From positions 1-64,000 of the forward strand of contig JAEZWF010000050.1 of the NCBI GenBank assembly GCA_023420415.1: a DNA stretch of 64,000 nucleotides, given 5' to 3'. Position numbers and translations under genes: made by a program. Of this stretch, positions 16,595 through 24,616 are shown piece by piece (positions within the stretch are counted from its first letter, which is position 1; every line of letters begins with the position of its first letter). The DNA comes from Actinomycetes bacterium. GTDB lineage: Bacteria; Actinomycetota; Actinomycetes; Actinomycetales; Dermatophilaceae. Below the pieces are notes generated by a model. The model saw only the letters and a program-made list of their open reading frames with translations, did no database searches and was not told where the DNA came from.

Positions 16595-17923
16595 CCGGCG
16601 CGGCTCGGGCAGCGCCGGCAACGCGTAGTCGCGGAGCCAGTCGTCGAAGAGCGTGTCCAGGTCGCGTCCACTGACCTCGTTGGCGACCGCCACGAAGTCG
16701 GCCGTGGTGACGCCTGAGTGGGCGAACCGCGCGGTCCAGGTGCGCAGGATCGCCACGAACGTGGCTTCACCCACCGTGAGCCGAATCGCGTGCAGCAGCA
16801 ACGCTCCCCGCTTGTAGACACGGTCGTCGAACATGTCTGCCCGGCCGGGGTCGCCCAGCAGGACGTCCTGCGGCAACCGGGACAGGCGGGTCCACTGCTC
16901 ACGCGCGTGCATCTGGGCGGTCCGACCGCCCGACGCCTCCGACCACAGCCACTCGGCGTAGCAGGCGAACCCCTCGTGCAACCAGATGTCACGCCAGTGG
17001 GTGGCGGTGAGGCTGTTGCCGAACCATTGGTGCGCCAGCTCGTGCGCCACCAGCCGCTGCGCACCCCAGTCGGTGCGGCACAGGTTGGACCCGAAGATCG
17101 ACACTGACTGTGCCTCGAGCGGGATCTCGAGCGAATCGTCGGTGACGACGACGGCATACGCGCTGAAGGGATAGGGCCCGAAGAGTCGCGTGAACTCGCG
17201 CAGCATGTCGCCCTGACGCGCCAGGGCGCGTCTCACCTGTGCGCTGCGCGCCGGTGGGTATGCCGCCCGCACGGGCACCGGCGCGTCGGCGAGAGTCTCG
17301 ACGGCATACCGTCCGATCTGCACCGTGGCGAGGTAGGTCGCCATCGGCTCGGCCTGCTCGTAGACCCAGGTGGTCGAGCTCGCGCCCGGGCGGTGCGCCA
17401 GCAGGATCCCATTGCACAGCACGGTGTAGCCGTTCGTCGTCGTGACGCTGATCCGGTAGGACGCCTTGTCCGACGGCCGGTCGTTGCACGGGAACCACGA
17501 CGACGCGCCATCGGGCTGGGAAGCGACGATCACGCCGTCCTCGAGCTCCTCCCAGCCCAGCTCGCCCTCGACGCTGCGCACCGGGCCCGGCTGACCGGCA
17601 TACCGGACCACCACCTCGAACTCCGCGCCCGGCGCCACGGCCGTGCGGGGACGGATCACGAGCCGTCCGCCGCGGTGCGTGTAACGACGCGGCGAGGCGC
17701 CGTCGACCGCGACCTTGGAGACACGCAGGTCGTGCAGGTCGAGGACGACCTCAGCCAGTGGCTGCTCAGTTTCGTTGTGGCACAACAAGGTTGCGACTGC
17801 GTCGAGCCGGTTGCCGGCGACGCGGTAGCGCAGCTCGAGCTCGTAGCGATCGACCCCGAAACGCAGGTCGCCACGGTCCGGCGCGTAGTCGTCGGCGACC
17901 ACGGCGGTGTCGGCGGTGGTCAC
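16580..17923 (-). CDS. M1-family zinc metallopeptidase (aminopeptidase N-like)
   Basis: 447 residues from GTG 17923, chosen because it overlaps the synthetase stop (GTGA). The zinc site is H-E-L-A-H-Q-W-F-G-N (about 291-300) with the third ligand Glu in L-H-E-G-F-A-C-Y-A-E-W. E-I-P-L-E-A-Q-S takes the place of the substrate-binding GAMEN motif, as in short actinobacterial M1 proteins. The N-terminal 200 residues form the beta-sandwich domain. No signal peptide is seen. Coupling to the Pls/PosA-like synthetase suggests it processes or protects against that product, or works on peptides in the same pathway; this is inference. Confidence 0.9.
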   Translation of the reverse strand: MTTADTAVVADDYAPDRGDLRFGVDRYELELRYRVAGNRLDAVATLLCHNETEQPLAEVVLDLHDLRVSKVAVDGASPRRYTHRGGRLVIRPRTAVAPGAEFEVVVRYAGQPGPVRSVEGELGWEELEDGVIVASQPDGASSWFPCNDRPSDKASYRISVTTTNGYTVLCNGILLAHRPGASSTTWVYEQAEPMATYLATVQIGRYAVETLADAPVPVRAAYPPARSAQVRRALARQGDMLREFTRLFGPYPFSAYAVVVTDDSLEIPLEAQSVSIFGSNLCRTDWGAQRLVAHELAHQWFGNSLTATHWRDIWLHEGFACYAEWLWSEASGGRTAQMHAREQWTRLSRLPQDVLLGDPGRADMFDDRVYKRGALLLHAIRLTVGEATFVAILRTWTARFAHSGVTTADFVAVANEVSGRDLDTLFDDWLRDYALPALPEPRRSPRR

Positions 17924-20900
17924 GAGCGGCTGTCCGCTCCCCCGTCCGGCCACGGGCCGATCGGGTTGCCGATCCACCGGGTGCGGTCGGGCACGGCCTC
18001 GCCGCGCATCACCAGCGACACCGGCCCGACGGTCGCGTGCCGCCCGATCGTCGCAGCCGGCAGGACGACGCTGTTGGGACCGAGCGTCGCCCCCGAGCGC
18101 AGCGTCACGCGGTCCATGCTGAGCAGCCGGTCGTGGAACAGGTGGGTCTGCACGACGCAGCCCTGGTTGACCGTGGCGCCGTCACCGAGCCGGATGAGGT
18201 CGGCCTCGGGCAGCCAGTACGTCTCGCACCACACGCCCTTCCCGATCTCGGCACCCATGGCGCGCAACCATACGTTGAGGGCCCACGTGCCGGGCGCGGC
18301 GCGCGCAAACCACGGCGCGGCGATCACCTCGACGAAGGTGTCGGCGAGCTCGTTGCGCCACACGAACGAGCTCCACAGCGGGTGGTCGGACACCCGCAGC
18401 CGGCCGACGAGCAGCCACTTGGCCGCAGTCGTGAGGCCCACCGCGACCGCACCGGCGACCATGAGCACCACGCCGCCCACGAGCGCCGCGAACCACCACC
18501 CGACCTGCGCCGCGGCATACTCCAGCACCACCACGACCCCGAGCTGCAGGGCCGCACCCAGCAGCACCGGCACGATGCGGCACAGCTCGACCGCCCCCCG
18601 CGCAACCCGCAGGCTGCGCGGCGGCGCATAGGTGCGCGACTCGTCGCCACCGCCACCCTCACGTCGCAGCAGGGTCGGCGGCGAGCCCAGCCAGGAGGTG
18701 CCACGCCTGGCCTCGCGCCGTCGCGGTGCAGCAGACAGGACCGCGACGAGGCTTCCTCGGGGCACCTTGCGGCCGGGAGCCGCCATGCCCGAGTTGCCGA
18801 CGAACGCCCGCTTCCCGACCTTGACCGCGTCGACGCGCAGCCAGCCACCCCCCAGCTCGTACCCGCCGAGCAGGGTGTCGTCGGCGAGGAACGCGCCGTC
18901 GGCGACCGATGTCAGGCCGGGGATGAGCAGCACGGTCGAGGCCTCGACCTCCTTGCCCACCCGCGCCCCGAGCAGTCTCAGCCACGCCGGGGTGAGGGCG
19001 CTGGAGTAGAGCGGGAAGAGCCAGGTGCGGGCCTCGTCCAGCGCGCGGATCGTCGTCCACGCCTGCCAGGCCTGGCGACTCTGGACGGGGTGAACCCCGG
19101 CGGTGAGCCCGAGACCGAGGAGCCGGACGAGGACCCCGATGAGGACGGCGAGGGTCAGGTGGGCGATCACCACGCCGGGAACGAACCAGACGAGGGCGCG
19201 CGTGAGCAGGTCGCTCCCGTCACGCGCACCGCCCAGGTATGCCGTCCCGGCACCGATGCCGACGACACCCGCCACGAGTGGGAGGACGGAGATGAGTGCC
19301 GCCGACGCGGCATACGCGAGCATCCAGCGGGGCCGGCGCGGTGGCGCCTCCTCGTCCCACGGCCCGCGCGCGGTGCCGACCTTCGTCGCCGGGGCGCCCG
19401 ACCACGACTCCCCCTTGGGCACATCGCCGAAGACGGCCGACCCGGCCGCGACCTCGGCGCCGCGGTGGACGTGCGCACCGGGCAGCAAGGTGCTCCGCGC
19501 GCCGACGCGAGCACCCTTGCCGAGATCGATGCGGCCGACGACGAGGCGGTCGCCGTCGACCCAGTGACCGGTGAGGTCGACCTCCGGCTCGACCGAGCAG
19601 CCGTCGCTGAGACGCAGCAGACCAGTGACCGGCGGGATCGAGTGCAGGTCGACGTCGCGACCGATGTCGGCACCCAGAAGCCTTGCGTACCAACGCATCA
19701 GAGGGGCCCCGCTGAGGTTTGCCGCGCCCAGCTCGTCGGCCACCCGCTCGGCCATCCACAGCCGCAGGTGCATCCTGCCGCCTCGCGGGTAGGAGCCCGG
19801 CTCCAGGTGGCGCAGCAGGATGCGGGCCGAGGCCGCAGTGAGGAGCATGCGCCCCCAGGGCGAGACGAGGAGCACCCAGCCGAGGGCCACCCACCACCAC
19901 GACAGGCGAGGCAGGAAGCCCAGCCCGAGCAGCGCGGCGGCGACGTTGTTGGCCGCGCCCACCCACGTCAGCCAGCGCAGGCCGGTCAGGGTGCGCAGCG
20001 GGATGCCGAAGAGGCTCTGCGCCACCTGGGTCTTGCGCGGCACGGGGCGCACCTTGCTGTTGCTCTCGGCGACCCGCGACCCCATGGCGTCGAGCGCATC
20101 GGCGAGGGCCTGCACCGTGGGTGTCTCGTAGACGTCGGCGACGGTCACGTCGGGGTGCCGCTCGCGCAACCGTGACACCAGCTGGGCCGCCGTCACGCTG
20201 CGGCCGCCGAGGTCGAAGAAGTCGTCCTTGGCCGAGCTGACGTCGGCACCCAGGATGTCCTGCCAGAGCTCCTGCAGCCAGCCGGCGGTGCCACCGAACC
20301 GCGCCCTGCCCGAGGTGCTGGAGGCCAGCGGCCAGGGCAGGGCGTCGCGGTCGATCTTGCCGGAGGTGCGGGTGGGCAGTGAGTCGACGACGGCCAGCCT
20401 CGGCACCATCGCCGCGGGCATGGTCTCGCGCAGGTGCTCGACGGCAGCCGCCTGGTCGAACGGCCCGTCGACGGCCAGGTAGCCGACGATGACCTTGTTG
20501 CCCGAGCCGGTGGTGCGGACTGCCGCAGCCGCTCCTGACACCCCCGGCAGCGCCAGCAGTGCGCTGTCGATCTCGCCCAGCTCGATCCGGCGGCCCCCCA
20601 CCTTGACCTGGTCGTCGGCGCGGCCGAGGAAGACGAGGCCCTCGCTGTCGTTGCGGACGAGGTCACCGCTGCGGTAGGCGCGGTCCCAGCCCAGGGTCGG
20701 CATCGGCGCGTACTTCTCGGCGTCCTTGACCGGGTCGAGGTAGCGGGCCAGCCCCACGCCGCCGATGATCAGCTCACCGGGCTCGCCCTCCCCGACCGGC
20801 ATCCCCTGCGCGTCGACCACGGCCAGGTCCCAGCCGTCGAGGGGCAGACCGATGCGCACCGGGCCGTCGCGCCCCACCTGGGCACCGCACGCGACGACGG

Positions 20901-21780
20901 TGGCCTCGGTCGGGCCATAGGTGTTCCAGACCTCACGCTCGGGACGCGCGAGCCGCGCACCGATCTCGGGTGGGCAGGCCTCCCCACCGAGGATGAGGAG
21001 GCGAACCCGGTCGAGGGCATCGGTCGGCCAGAGGCTGACGAGCGTGGGGACGGTCGAGACCACGGTGACGTCGTTGGCCACCAGCCACGGGCCGAGGTCC
21101 ATGCCGCTGCGCACCAGCGACCGCGGTGCGGGGACGAGGCACGCGCCATGACGCCACGCCAGCCACATCTCCTCGCACGAGGCGTCGAACCCCACAGAAA
21201 GCCCGGCCATCACGCGGTCGCCGGGCCCGATCGGCTTGTCCTGCAGGAACATTCGCGCCTCGGCATCGACGAACGCCGCGGCCGACCGATGCGTCACGGC
21301 CACGCCCTTGGGCTTGCCCGTTGAGCCGGAGGTGAAGATGACCCAGGCGTCGTCGGCGACGTCCGGCTCGGTCACGACCGTGGCCCCCTGTGTCGACGAG
21401 GTGTCGACCCGGTCGACGACCAACCCGTCGCGGACGACCGCCACTGCACCGGACTCGACGAAGACGAGGTCGGCGCGCTCCTGCGGGTCGTCGGCGTCGA
21501 CGGGCACGTAGGCGGCACCGGCGAGCAGCACCCCCATGACCGCGACGTAGAGCTCGACCGTCCCCGAGCGGATCCGCACGCCGACCTTGTCGCCCGGGCC
21601 CACCCCACCGGCGGCGAGCCGTGCCGCCAGCTCCTCTGCGGCCTCGGCGAACTCGTCGTAGGTGAGGACCTCGGCCCCGTTGTCGAGGGCCGGGTCGTCA
21701 CCGGCCGCCTGGACCGTTGCGCGAAAGATGTCGACGAGGGTGCGCGGGCTTGCGGCAAAGTCACCGCGCAGGAGGCTCAC
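17920..21780 (-). CDS. Pls/PosA-like membrane-bound single-module peptide synthetase
   Basis: 1286 residues. Residues 1-500 are an adenylation domain: VIFTSGSTGKPKGVAV (A3), NTYGPTEATV (A5), YRSGDLVR (A7) and PTRTSGKIDRDALPW (A10). Residues about 510-580 are a carrier domain with the phosphopantetheine Ser in DDFFDLGGRSVTAAQL. The rest holds about six membrane helices in pairs alternating with three left-handed-helix (hexapeptide-like) domains. This A-T-(TM-TM-C)x3 plan is that of epsilon-poly-lysine synthetase Pls and its PosA relatives, which iterate one amino acid into an isopeptide without thioesterase. The monomer cannot be read with certainty. It lies 3 bases after dusB and overlaps the M1 peptidase. 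Confidence 0.88.
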   Translation of the reverse strand: MSLLRGDFAASPRTLVDIFRATVQAAGDDPALDNGAEVLTYDEFAEAAEELAARLAAGGVGPGDKVGVRIRSGTVELYVAVMGVLLAGAAYVPVDADDPQERADLVFVESGAVAVVRDGLVVDRVDTSSTQGATVVTEPDVADDAWVIFTSGSTGKPKGVAVTHRSAAAFVDAEARMFLQDKPIGPGDRVMAGLSVGFDASCEEMWLAWRHGACLVPAPRSLVRSGMDLGPWLVANDVTVVSTVPTLVSLWPTDALDRVRLLILGGEACPPEIGARLARPEREVWNTYGPTEATVVACGAQVGRDGPVRIGLPLDGWDLAVVDAQGMPVGEGEPGELIIGGVGLARYLDPVKDAEKYAPMPTLGWDRAYRSGDLVRNDSEGLVFLGRADDQVKVGGRRIELGEIDSALLALPGVSGAAAAVRTTGSGNKVIVGYLAVDGPFDQAAAVEHLRETMPAAMVPRLAVVDSLPTRTSGKIDRDALPWPLASSTSGRARFGGTAGWLQELWQDILGADVSSAKDDFFDLGGRSVTAAQLVSRLRERHPDVTVADVYETPTVQALADALDAMGSRVAESNSKVRPVPRKTQVAQSLFGIPLRTLTGLRWLTWVGAANNVAAALLGLGFLPRLSWWWVALGWVLLVSPWGRMLLTAASARILLRHLEPGSYPRGGRMHLRLWMAERVADELGAANLSGAPLMRWYARLLGADIGRDVDLHSIPPVTGLLRLSDGCSVEPEVDLTGHWVDGDRLVVGRIDLGKGARVGARSTLLPGAHVHRGAEVAAGSAVFGDVPKGESWSGAPATKVGTARGPWDEEAPPRRPRWMLAYAASAALISVLPLVAGVVGIGAGTAYLGGARDGSDLLTRALVWFVPGVVIAHLTLAVLIGVLVRLLGLGLTAGVHPVQSRQAWQAWTTIRALDEARTWLFPLYSSALTPAWLRLLGARVGKEVEASTVLLIPGLTSVADGAFLADDTLLGGYELGGGWLRVDAVKVGKRAFVGNSGMAAPGRKVPRGSLVAVLSAAPRRREARRGTSWLGSPPTLLRREGGGGDESRTYAPPRSLRVARGAVELCRIVPVLLGAALQLGVVVVLEYAAAQVGWWFAALVGGVVLMVAGAVAVGLTTAAKWLLVGRLRVSDHPLWSSFVWRNELADTFVEVIAAPWFARAAPGTWALNVWLRAMGAEIGKGVWCETYWLPEADLIRLGDGATVNQGCVVQTHLFHDRLLSMDRVTLRSGATLGPNSVVLPAATIGRHATVGPVSLVMRGEAVPDRTRWIGNPIGPWPDGGADSRS

Positions 21781-21783
21781 CGC

Positions 21784-22995
21784 TCAGCCGCCGCTCACGG
21801 ACAGCTCGGCCTCGGCGACCGCACGCCGATGGTCCTCACTCAGCTCGCGGCTGCGCAGCCACCCGTCCGGGAGTGCCACGACCCGCGGCGAGCCGGCCCG
21901 TCCGCGCTGGCCCTCGGCGGCGTCGCCGGGCCACGGAGCAGACGGGTCCATCGTCGCGATGAGGGCGTCGAGGGCGGTCAGCGAGTCGACGAGCGCGAGC
22001 TGGTTGCGCACTGTCGACCCGGCGGGAAAACCCTTGAGATACCAGGCGATGTGCTTGCGGATGTCGCGGCAGGCCTTGAACTCGTCGCCGTAGAAGTCGA
22101 CGAGGTATGCCGCGTGCCGGCGCAGCGTGGCGGTCACCTCACCGAGGGTCGGCTGCACTCGCACCTGGCTCCCGGCGAAGGCGGCGGCGAGGTCGGTGAA
22201 CAGCCACGGCCGTCCCAGGCAGCCACGCCCGACGACGACGCCGTCGCAACCCGTCTCACGGACCATGCGCACCGCGTCATCGGCCGACCAGATGTCGCCG
22301 TTGCCGAGCACCGGGATCGACCGCACGGTCTCCTTGAGGCGTGCGATAGCCGTCCAGTCCGCCTGGCCCGAGTAGGCCTGCGAGGCGGTGCGCCCGTGCA
22401 ACGCCACGGCCGCCACCCCGGCGCGCTCGGCGATCAGACCGGCCTCGAGATAGGTCACGTGGTCGGCGTCGATGCCGACACGCATCTTCACGGTGACGGG
22501 CACGGCATACGGGCTCGCCTCGCGGACGGCACCGGTGACGATGGCCTCGAAGAGGTCACGTTTCCAGGGCAGCGCCGCCCCGCCACCCTTGCGGGTGACC
22601 TTGGGGACGGGGCAGCCGAAGTTGAGGTCGATGTGGTCGGCGCGGTCCTCGGTGACGAGCATCCGCACGGCCGCGGCGACGGTGGCCGGGTCGACGCCGT
22701 AGAGCTGGATCGAGCGGGGGTTCTCCTGCGGGTCGTGCTCGATCAGACGCATCGACTCCGGTGTCCGCTCGACGAGCGCTCGCGAGGTGATCATCTCGCT
22801 GACGTACAGCGAGGTTGCCCCGCTGGCGCCCCCGGCCGCGAGCCCCTCGGTGCCGTACTCGCGGCACAGCTTGCGGAACGCCCGGTTGGTGATGCCCGCC
22901 ATCGGCGCCAGCACGACCGGCGACTCGATGGTGTGCCGGCCGATCTGCAGCGGCGGCAGCATCGGGGTGGTGCTGGCGGGAGCGGTCGTCGTCAT
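21784..22995 (-). CDS. dusB: tRNA-dihydrouridine synthase (right-part copy)
   Basis: 403 residues. LAPMAGITN near residue 30, LNFGCPVPKVTRKGGGAALPWKRD with catalytic Cys near 127, VKMRVG, GNGDIWS, VGRGCLGRPWLF and HIAWYLKGFPAG all match the copy at 416-1591. A short G-L-A-A-G-G-A-S-G-A insertion lies near residue 55. Its stop is followed within 3 bases by the synthetase start, so the housekeeping gene appears to drive the biosynthetic pair, unless a promoter lies inside dusB. Confidence 0.95.
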   Translation of the reverse strand: MTTTAPASTTPMLPPLQIGRHTIESPVVLAPMAGITNRAFRKLCREYGTEGLAAGGASGATSLYVSEMITSRALVERTPESMRLIEHDPQENPRSIQLYGVDPATVAAAVRMLVTEDRADHIDLNFGCPVPKVTRKGGGAALPWKRDLFEAIVTGAVREASPYAVPVTVKMRVGIDADHVTYLEAGLIAERAGVAAVALHGRTASQAYSGQADWTAIARLKETVRSIPVLGNGDIWSADDAVRMVRETGCDGVVVGRGCLGRPWLFTDLAAAFAGSQVRVQPTLGEVTATLRRHAAYLVDFYGDEFKACRDIRKHIAWYLKGFPAGSTVRNQLALVDSLTALDALIATMDPSAPWPGDAAEGQRGRAGSPRVVALPDGWLRSRELSEDHRRAVAEAELSVSGG

Positions 22996-23010
22996 GGCGG
23001 CGCCAGTATC

Positions 23011-23724
23011 TCAGGACGCCACCTCGTCCACGAAGTCGCTCAGGATTCGGGTCACCACGTCGACATGGGTGAGCGGCAGGAAGTGGGTGGCACGCGGCAC
23101 GATGACGCGGCGTCCGCGAGGTGCCGCCGCGGCATACCTCCTGCTCTGGACCGCGAGCTGGTCGAGCTGCCCGCCCAGCACGAGCACGGGGCACCTCACC
23201 CGGGCGAGAAGCTCGGGGCGACCGCCCGCCATCACGGCCGCCCAGGCATCGCGGGTCGCCGCGTAGGTGGTGCCACCCGCGGTGACCATGGCGAGCGTCT
23301 GCTCGGAGGTGAGGCGGGCGATGACGCGGTTGGCGAAGGCGCCGGCTCGCTCGTCGCCGGAGCGTTCGAGGGCTCGACCGAGGAGGCGGTATGCCGCGGC
23401 GCCGGGTCCGGCGGGGACCGCCGCCGCCCCGATCGTCACGAGGCCGGCGAGGCGCTCGGGGTGCTGGGCGGCGTACGCCATCGCCATGTAACCACCGAGC
23501 GAGTGCCCGGCCACGACCGTGGGCAGACCGGCTGGACCCTCGTCGACCGCCGCGGTGATGGCCTCGACCGCTGCCTCGGTGGTGAACCGGTCACCCGTGC
23601 GGGCACCGTGCCCCGGCAGGTCGGGCGCGCGAACCTCGAACCGTGGGAAGAGCCCGTCGTAGGGCGCCCACTGGGTGCGGCTCAGCCGGGTGCCGTGGAC
23701 GAGGACGAGGCGGGCGGTGGGCAC
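23011..23724 (-). CDS. alpha/beta-hydrolase
   Basis: 237 residues from GTG 23724, which has a leaderless -10 box. The fold begins directly with L-V-L-V-H-G-T-R-L-S. The nucleophile elbow is A-G-H-S-L-G-G-Y (Ser), the acid is probably in L-V-L-G-G-Q-L-D-Q-L-A, and the catalytic His is in A-T-H-F-L-P-L-T-H. A cap region lies between. Substrate is unknown; haloperoxidase-like or esterase roles are common in this group. The gene is divergent from the sulfurtransferase and ends 15 bases before dusB. Confidence 0.85.
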   Translation of the reverse strand: MPTARLVLVHGTRLSRTQWAPYDGLFPRFEVRAPDLPGHGARTGDRFTTEAAVEAITAAVDEGPAGLPTVVAGHSLGGYMAMAYAAQHPERLAGLVTIGAAAVPAGPGAAAYRLLGRALERSGDERAGAFANRVIARLTSEQTLAMVTAGGTTYAATRDAWAAVMAGGRPELLARVRCPVLVLGGQLDQLAVQSRRYAAAAPRGRRVIVPRATHFLPLTHVDVVTRILSDFVDEVAS

Positions 23725-23731
23725 GCTGCCC

Positions 23732-23737
23732 ACGCTA
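23732..23737 (-). promoter_or_regulatory. -10 box of leaderless hydrolase gene
   Basis: On the minus strand TAGCGT is followed by 7 bases and GTG 23724. This fixes the start within a longer open frame reaching 23862. Confidence 0.45.
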
Positions 23738-23779
23738 CGTCGAGTCGCGCGCGGTGCCGATGGGTGTTGACTGGCCGGC

Positions 23780-24613
23780 ATGAGCGCCCTCGTCACCGCC
23801 CAGGACCTCGTCGCGGAGGGGCTCGACGGCCTCGTCGTCGTCGACGTCCAGTGGAACCTCACCAGCAGCGCAGGGCCGGACGGTCGCGACCTCTACGCCG
23901 CGGCGCACCTGCCCGGCGCCCACCACGTCGACCTCGATGCCGAGCTCGCCGGGCCACCCGGACCGGGCGGGCGGCACCCCCTCCCGACGGCCCACGCGGT
24001 GCAGGAGGCGATGAGGCGGTGCGGCGCCGATACCGAGTCACGAGTTGTCGTCTACGACCAGGGGCCGTCGTATGCCGCGGCGCGGGCCTGGTGGGTGCTG
24101 CGCCACTTCGGGCTGGCGGACGTTCGGGTGCTCGATGGCGGGCTCGCCGCCTGGCGGGCGGGAGGAGGTGCCGTCACGACCGACGACACGCCGCCCGGTG
24201 GCGGGACGTTCGAGGCGGTGGTCGACGACTGCGCAGGTGCGCTCCTCGACGCCGACGGGGCCGCGGCGATGGCTCGCGACGGCATACTCCTCGACGCCCG
24301 CGCGCCCGAACGTTTCCGCGGCGAGACAGAGCCCATCGACCCGGTGGCTGGCCACATCCCCGGCGCGGTCAACGCGCCCACGACCGACAACGCGGGCACC
24401 GACGGCACGTTCTTGGCGGCCGATGAGCTGCGGAAACTGTTCTCGCGCAAGGGAGTTCGTGCCGGGTCAACGGTCGGGGTCTACTGCGGGTCGGGAGTCA
24501 CTGCGGCCCACGAGGTGCTTGCTCTGCACGAAGCGGGCATCGACGCAGCGCTCTACGTCGGCTCATGGAGCGACTGGATCACGGACCCCGACCGCCCCGT
24601 CTCCAAGGGCTGA
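23780..24613 (+). CDS. sulfurtransferase, two rhodanese domains
   Basis: 277 residues. The N-terminal rhodanese domain (1-120) is inactive-looking: V-V-V-Y-D-Q-G-P-S-Y-A-A-A-R takes the place of a Cys loop. The C-terminal domain has V-G-V-Y-C-G-S-G-V-T-A-A-H, with the catalytic Cys in the six-residue loop CGSGVT, typical of 3-mercaptopyruvate or thiosulfate sulfurtransferases. H-I-P-G-A-V-N-A-P is the usual CH2A motif. Substrate preference is not decided by the loop alone. It converges on the HNH gene with a 3-base gap. Confidence 0.9.
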   Translation: MSALVTAQDLVAEGLDGLVVVDVQWNLTSSAGPDGRDLYAAAHLPGAHHVDLDAELAGPPGPGGRHPLPTAHAVQEAMRRCGADTESRVVVYDQGPSYAAARAWWVLRHFGLADVRVLDGGLAAWRAGGGAVTTDDTPPGGGTFEAVVDDCAGALLDADGAAAMARDGILLDARAPERFRGETEPIDPVAGHIPGAVNAPTTDNAGTDGTFLAADELRKLFSRKGVRAGSTVGVYCGSGVTAAHEVLALHEAGIDAALYVGSWSDWITDPDRPVSKG

Positions 24614-24616
24614 ACC

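Noticed and set aside
17758..20175. 805-codon plus-strand frame opposite the peptide synthetase
   Set aside because: Shadow frame with Arg/Pro/His-rich composition; the minus strand has a clear A-T domain protein.
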